Part shown: piece after piece, positions 14,262 to 16,147 of the stretch
How the letters are laid out: each line of letters starts with the position of its first letter
Numbering within the stretch: the first letter of the stretch is position 1
Source of the DNA: Chitinispirillaceae bacterium
GTDB taxonomy: Bacteria > Fibrobacterota > Chitinivibrionia > Chitinivibrionales > Chitinispirillaceae
Assembly: GCA_016926315.1 (NCBI GenBank)
Contig: JAFGOU010000557.1
Location: 1 to 16,147 of the forward strand
Direction of reading: 5' to 3'
Length of the DNA: 16,147 nucleotides
The notes under the pieces: model-generated
The model's database searches: none
What the model saw: the letters and a program-made list of their open reading frames with translations, nothing else
What the model was told of the DNA's origin: nothing
Program-made: the position numbers and the translations under genes

Positions 14262-15881
14262 ATGGTACATCGAACAACGTATCTATTCATTCTAATGTGC
14301 TTCGCAGGCATCTGGTCGCTTTCAGCCTACGGCGATCAGGTAATGAAGCCGGTCCTTGACGCCTTTGGAAAAGAGACCGGATCGTATAACGTCAATCCCG
14401 ACCCGAACGGCGAGCCGTGGATCGTCACGCCATTGAAAATGACCCCGGAAAGGAAGGCCATGCTCGACGCGCTCCCGGAATGGAAACCGGAAAAACCACT
14501 GGCAAAATCCGCATCGCTGCCCAAGGCCGTGAACCACTTCAAGGAACCGGAATTCAGGCCCATTTTCAGCCAGAAAGGCGGAAGCTGCTCCGCCGCGAGC
14601 GGGACCGGGTATGTGTATACGTGGGAAGCCAATATCCTTACCGGCGCAAGCGGTCAGGACCACCGGGCCATGTATTATTATGGGTACAACTTTCTCAACC
14701 GGGGAAGTACCAGCAGCGGTATCTGGTGGTACGATGCCTGGGACATCATGAAAAGCACCGGGTGCGTGCGCGAGGCTGACTGGCCTTCGCGGCTCGGAAG
14801 CGAAACCGGGACCGAATGGGCAAACACCTACGCGGCGTATCACAACGCGAACTTTGACCGCTGTTCGACCTACTATAAAATCACCCAGCCCGGCACCGCC
14901 GCCGGTCTTGAAAAGTGCAAACGGTGGATGTATGACCACGGCAGGGGCGACCCAAAGGGCGGCATGCTGGAAATGAACGCCGGCATCAATTTCGGCATCC
15001 AGACGATTCCCTCCGGATCGGCCGAGGCGGGCAGCAAAATCGCGACCCAGTTTGACGGACCGAATACGATCCACGCGATGTGCTATGCCGGCTACAATGA
15101 CGACGTGTATTACAATTCCAGCAACAAGGGCGCGCTTCTGCTTGTCAACAGCTGGGGCACCTCGTTCGGCGACCGGGGGATCCTCTGGATTCCCTACAAC
15201 CTCTTCACCAACGAAACCGAGGTATACTGCATGGAAGTAGTCAAGCATATCCCCCGCCTCGAATTCAAAGTGTCGCTGCAAGGGTATGGCAAGACCGGCG
15301 GCAGTTTTACCTCGGGATTCGCCACGAGCGCCACGGCCTCCTCGCCGACGACCACCCAGACCTACCCCGACGCTTTCACCGGCAATACCGGAACGTTTAC
15401 CGGAGAGATCGGGCTGGACATTACCAAGGCCTGGCCGACCTTTTCCGGGAACAGCGCGTCGGGCAAGTTTTTCCTGCAATCGCGCGGGTCCGGCACCGTC
15501 TCCTCGCTCTCCCTCATGATATACGACAATACGGGCAAAACCCTGCTGAATGAAATCCGCTGCAGCCAGACCAACGTGTCGATCGGCACCACCATGACGA
15601 TCGTGGTGGAAAACGCGGTCGGCGTTGCCGATCCGCTCGTCACCATGCCGCCGAAGACCCTTTCGATGCGCAAAGCCGGCGACGGTTATCTGTTGTATAT
15701 CCCGTTCAAGGGCAATTCAACGGTGACCGTAAGCGACCTTGGCGGGCGCGTGCTCGCGTCCTTCGCGAGCAGCCACAGTGATTGGTACGGCATTCCCGCG
15801 AACGTCCGCTCCGGCGTGCATTTCGTTACGGTCAATCATGACGGCAAGCGTTTCGTCCGGAAGCTGAGCGCGGTCAAATAA
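14262..15881 (+). CDS. Secreted papain-like (C1A) cysteine protease with T9SS-like C-terminal tail
   Basis: A 539-residue protein with an N-terminal signal peptide (about residues 1-24, ending S-A-Y-G). The catalytic domain runs from about 85 to 330. Q104 and C109 lie in S-Q-K-G-G-S-C-S-A-A-S, H271 in N-T-I-H-A-M, and N296 in V-N-S-W-G-T-S-F-G-D-R-G. These are the oxyanion Gln and the Cys-His-Asn triad of papain-like enzymes, so it should be active. No long inhibitory propeptide is obvious; residues 25-85 may act as a short one. A beta-rich domain follows (about 333-455). The last 70 residues contain V-T-V-S-D-L-G-G-R-V and S-G-V-H-F-V-T-V and end in K-L-S-A-V-K, as in Por-type T9SS sorting domains. 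It is probably exported to the cell surface or medium. No sequence link to the pilus is visible apart from proximity. Confidence 0.85.
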   Translation: MVHRTTYLFILMCFAGIWSLSAYGDQVMKPVLDAFGKETGSYNVNPDPNGEPWIVTPLKMTPERKAMLDALPEWKPEKPLAKSASLPKAVNHFKEPEFRPIFSQKGGSCSAASGTGYVYTWEANILTGASGQDHRAMYYYGYNFLNRGSTSSGIWWYDAWDIMKSTGCVREADWPSRLGSETGTEWANTYAAYHNANFDRCSTYYKITQPGTAAGLEKCKRWMYDHGRGDPKGGMLEMNAGINFGIQTIPSGSAEAGSKIATQFDGPNTIHAMCYAGYNDDVYYNSSNKGALLLVNSWGTSFGDRGILWIPYNLFTNETEVYCMEVVKHIPRLEFKVSLQGYGKTGGSFTSGFATSATASSPTTTQTYPDAFTGNTGTFTGEIGLDITKAWPTFSGNSASGKFFLQSRGSGTVSSLSLMIYDNTGKTLLNEIRCSQTNVSIGTTMTIVVENAVGVADPLVTMPPKTLSMRKAGDGYLLYIPFKGNSTVTVSDLGGRVLASFASSHSDWYGIPANVRSGVHFVTVNHDGKRFVRKLSAVK

Positions 15882-15885
15882 CAGC

Positions 15886-15909
15886 TGCGCGACGGTCCCC
15901 CGTCGCGCA
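15886..15909 (+). other. Perfect hairpin after the protease gene
   Basis: TGCGCGACGG, loop TCCC, CCGTCGCGCA: a ten-pair stem starting four bases after the stop codon. No T-run follows. It may protect the 3' end or assist the terminator 14 bases downstream. Confidence 0.5.
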
Positions 15910-15922
15910 CATACGAAAGAGG

Positions 15923-15957
15923 AAGCGCCTGCGCAATAATGCGCAGGCGCTTTTTTT
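15923..15957 (+). terminator. Strong intrinsic terminator of the protease gene
   Basis: A 13-pair stem (15923-15935 with 15940-15952), rich in G and C, closes on the loop ATAA and runs into seven T (15951-15957). This is a textbook Rho-independent terminator for the plus strand. On the minus strand the tail is mixed T and C, so termination there would be weaker. Confidence 0.93.
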
Positions 15958-15974
15958 ATCGGACCCTGCATTGC

Positions 15975-16109
15975 TTATTCAAACGCCGGCCCGAACGGAT
16001 GGCCGTTACAAGAAGCGCCTACCCATGAAAACCCCGGCGCCGAAGTCCCGATGCCATACTGCCGGCCCATAATATGCGAAAGCACTTCCTCACCCGGTTC
16101 CAATCGCAT
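15975..16109 (-). CDS. Possible small ORF, uncertain
   Basis: A 44-codon minus-strand frame from ATG 16109 to TAA 15975 has GC-rich third positions like the real genes here and is convergent with the protease gene. There is no ribosome-binding site and stops lie just upstream in the same frame. It may be a short gene, the frameshifted end of a gene outside the window, or chance. I recognise no family. Confidence 0.2.
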   Translation of the reverse strand: MRLEPGEEVLSHIMGRQYGIGTSAPGFSWVGASCNGHPFGPAFE

Positions 16110-16147
16110 GGCGGTTTTTATTCATATTATTCATACCGGATGAAACC

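Noticed and set aside
14322..15479. Long minus-strand open frame of 385 codons opposite the protease gene
   Set aside because: It is the antisense shadow of a gene with full catalytic motifs, signal peptide and ribosome-binding site; its translation is low-complexity and shows no family motif.

Overview
The window (about 16 kb, GC-rich) carries a bacterial type IV pilus (T4P) locus plus one secreted protease. The protease at the right end has a C-terminal tail resembling a type IX secretion (T9SS) sorting domain. A T9SS-like tail, a secretin and an outer-membrane lifestyle suggest a diderm of the Fibrobacterota/Bacteroidota (FCB) group. Fibrobacterota or a relative is my best guess, but nothing in the window (no rRNA or tRNA) fixes the taxonomy.

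Left region (1-3621): a four-gene overlapping operon of prepilin-like proteins (410-3280), with one pilin-like subunit, two minor pilins with Glu5, and a large PilX-like protein without Glu5. The operon lies between two direct copies of a palindromic repeat (1-32 and 3398-3429). Both flanks also hold decayed gene debris: a degraded 5' end of an ATPase gene at about 86-195, an ATPase 3' fragment at 3430-3452, and a frameshifted C-terminus of a second PilX-like gene at about 3471-3570. I read this as the worn remains of a tandem array of pilin-operon plus ATPase units. The intact ATPase, of the AAA_14/DUF4143 type, follows at 3622-4797 behind its own promoter.

Centre (4994-10362): pilM, pilN, pilO, a pilP/gspC-like gene, a pilQ-like secretin and pilT in one direction with short gaps. 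Together they would form the alignment subcomplex, the outer-membrane pore and a retraction motor. pilB (10437-12605) follows behind a promoter flanked by a perfect 10-bp inverted repeat and has almost no untranslated leader. PilB carries a receiver-like N-terminal domain, then a tandem c-di-GMP-binding MshEN-type module, then the ATPase. Neither pilC (platform) nor pilD (prepilin peptidase) is present here, so they must be elsewhere.

Right region (12606-16147): a palindromic intergenic repeat separates pilB from a convergent second PilT/PilU-type ATPase (12809-13903, minus strand). A divergent intergenic region with a perfect 24-bp palindrome leads to a papain-like (C1A) cysteine protease with the T9SS-like tail (14262-15881). 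A strong intrinsic terminator ends that gene. The last about 190 bases hold at most a short minus-strand ORF.
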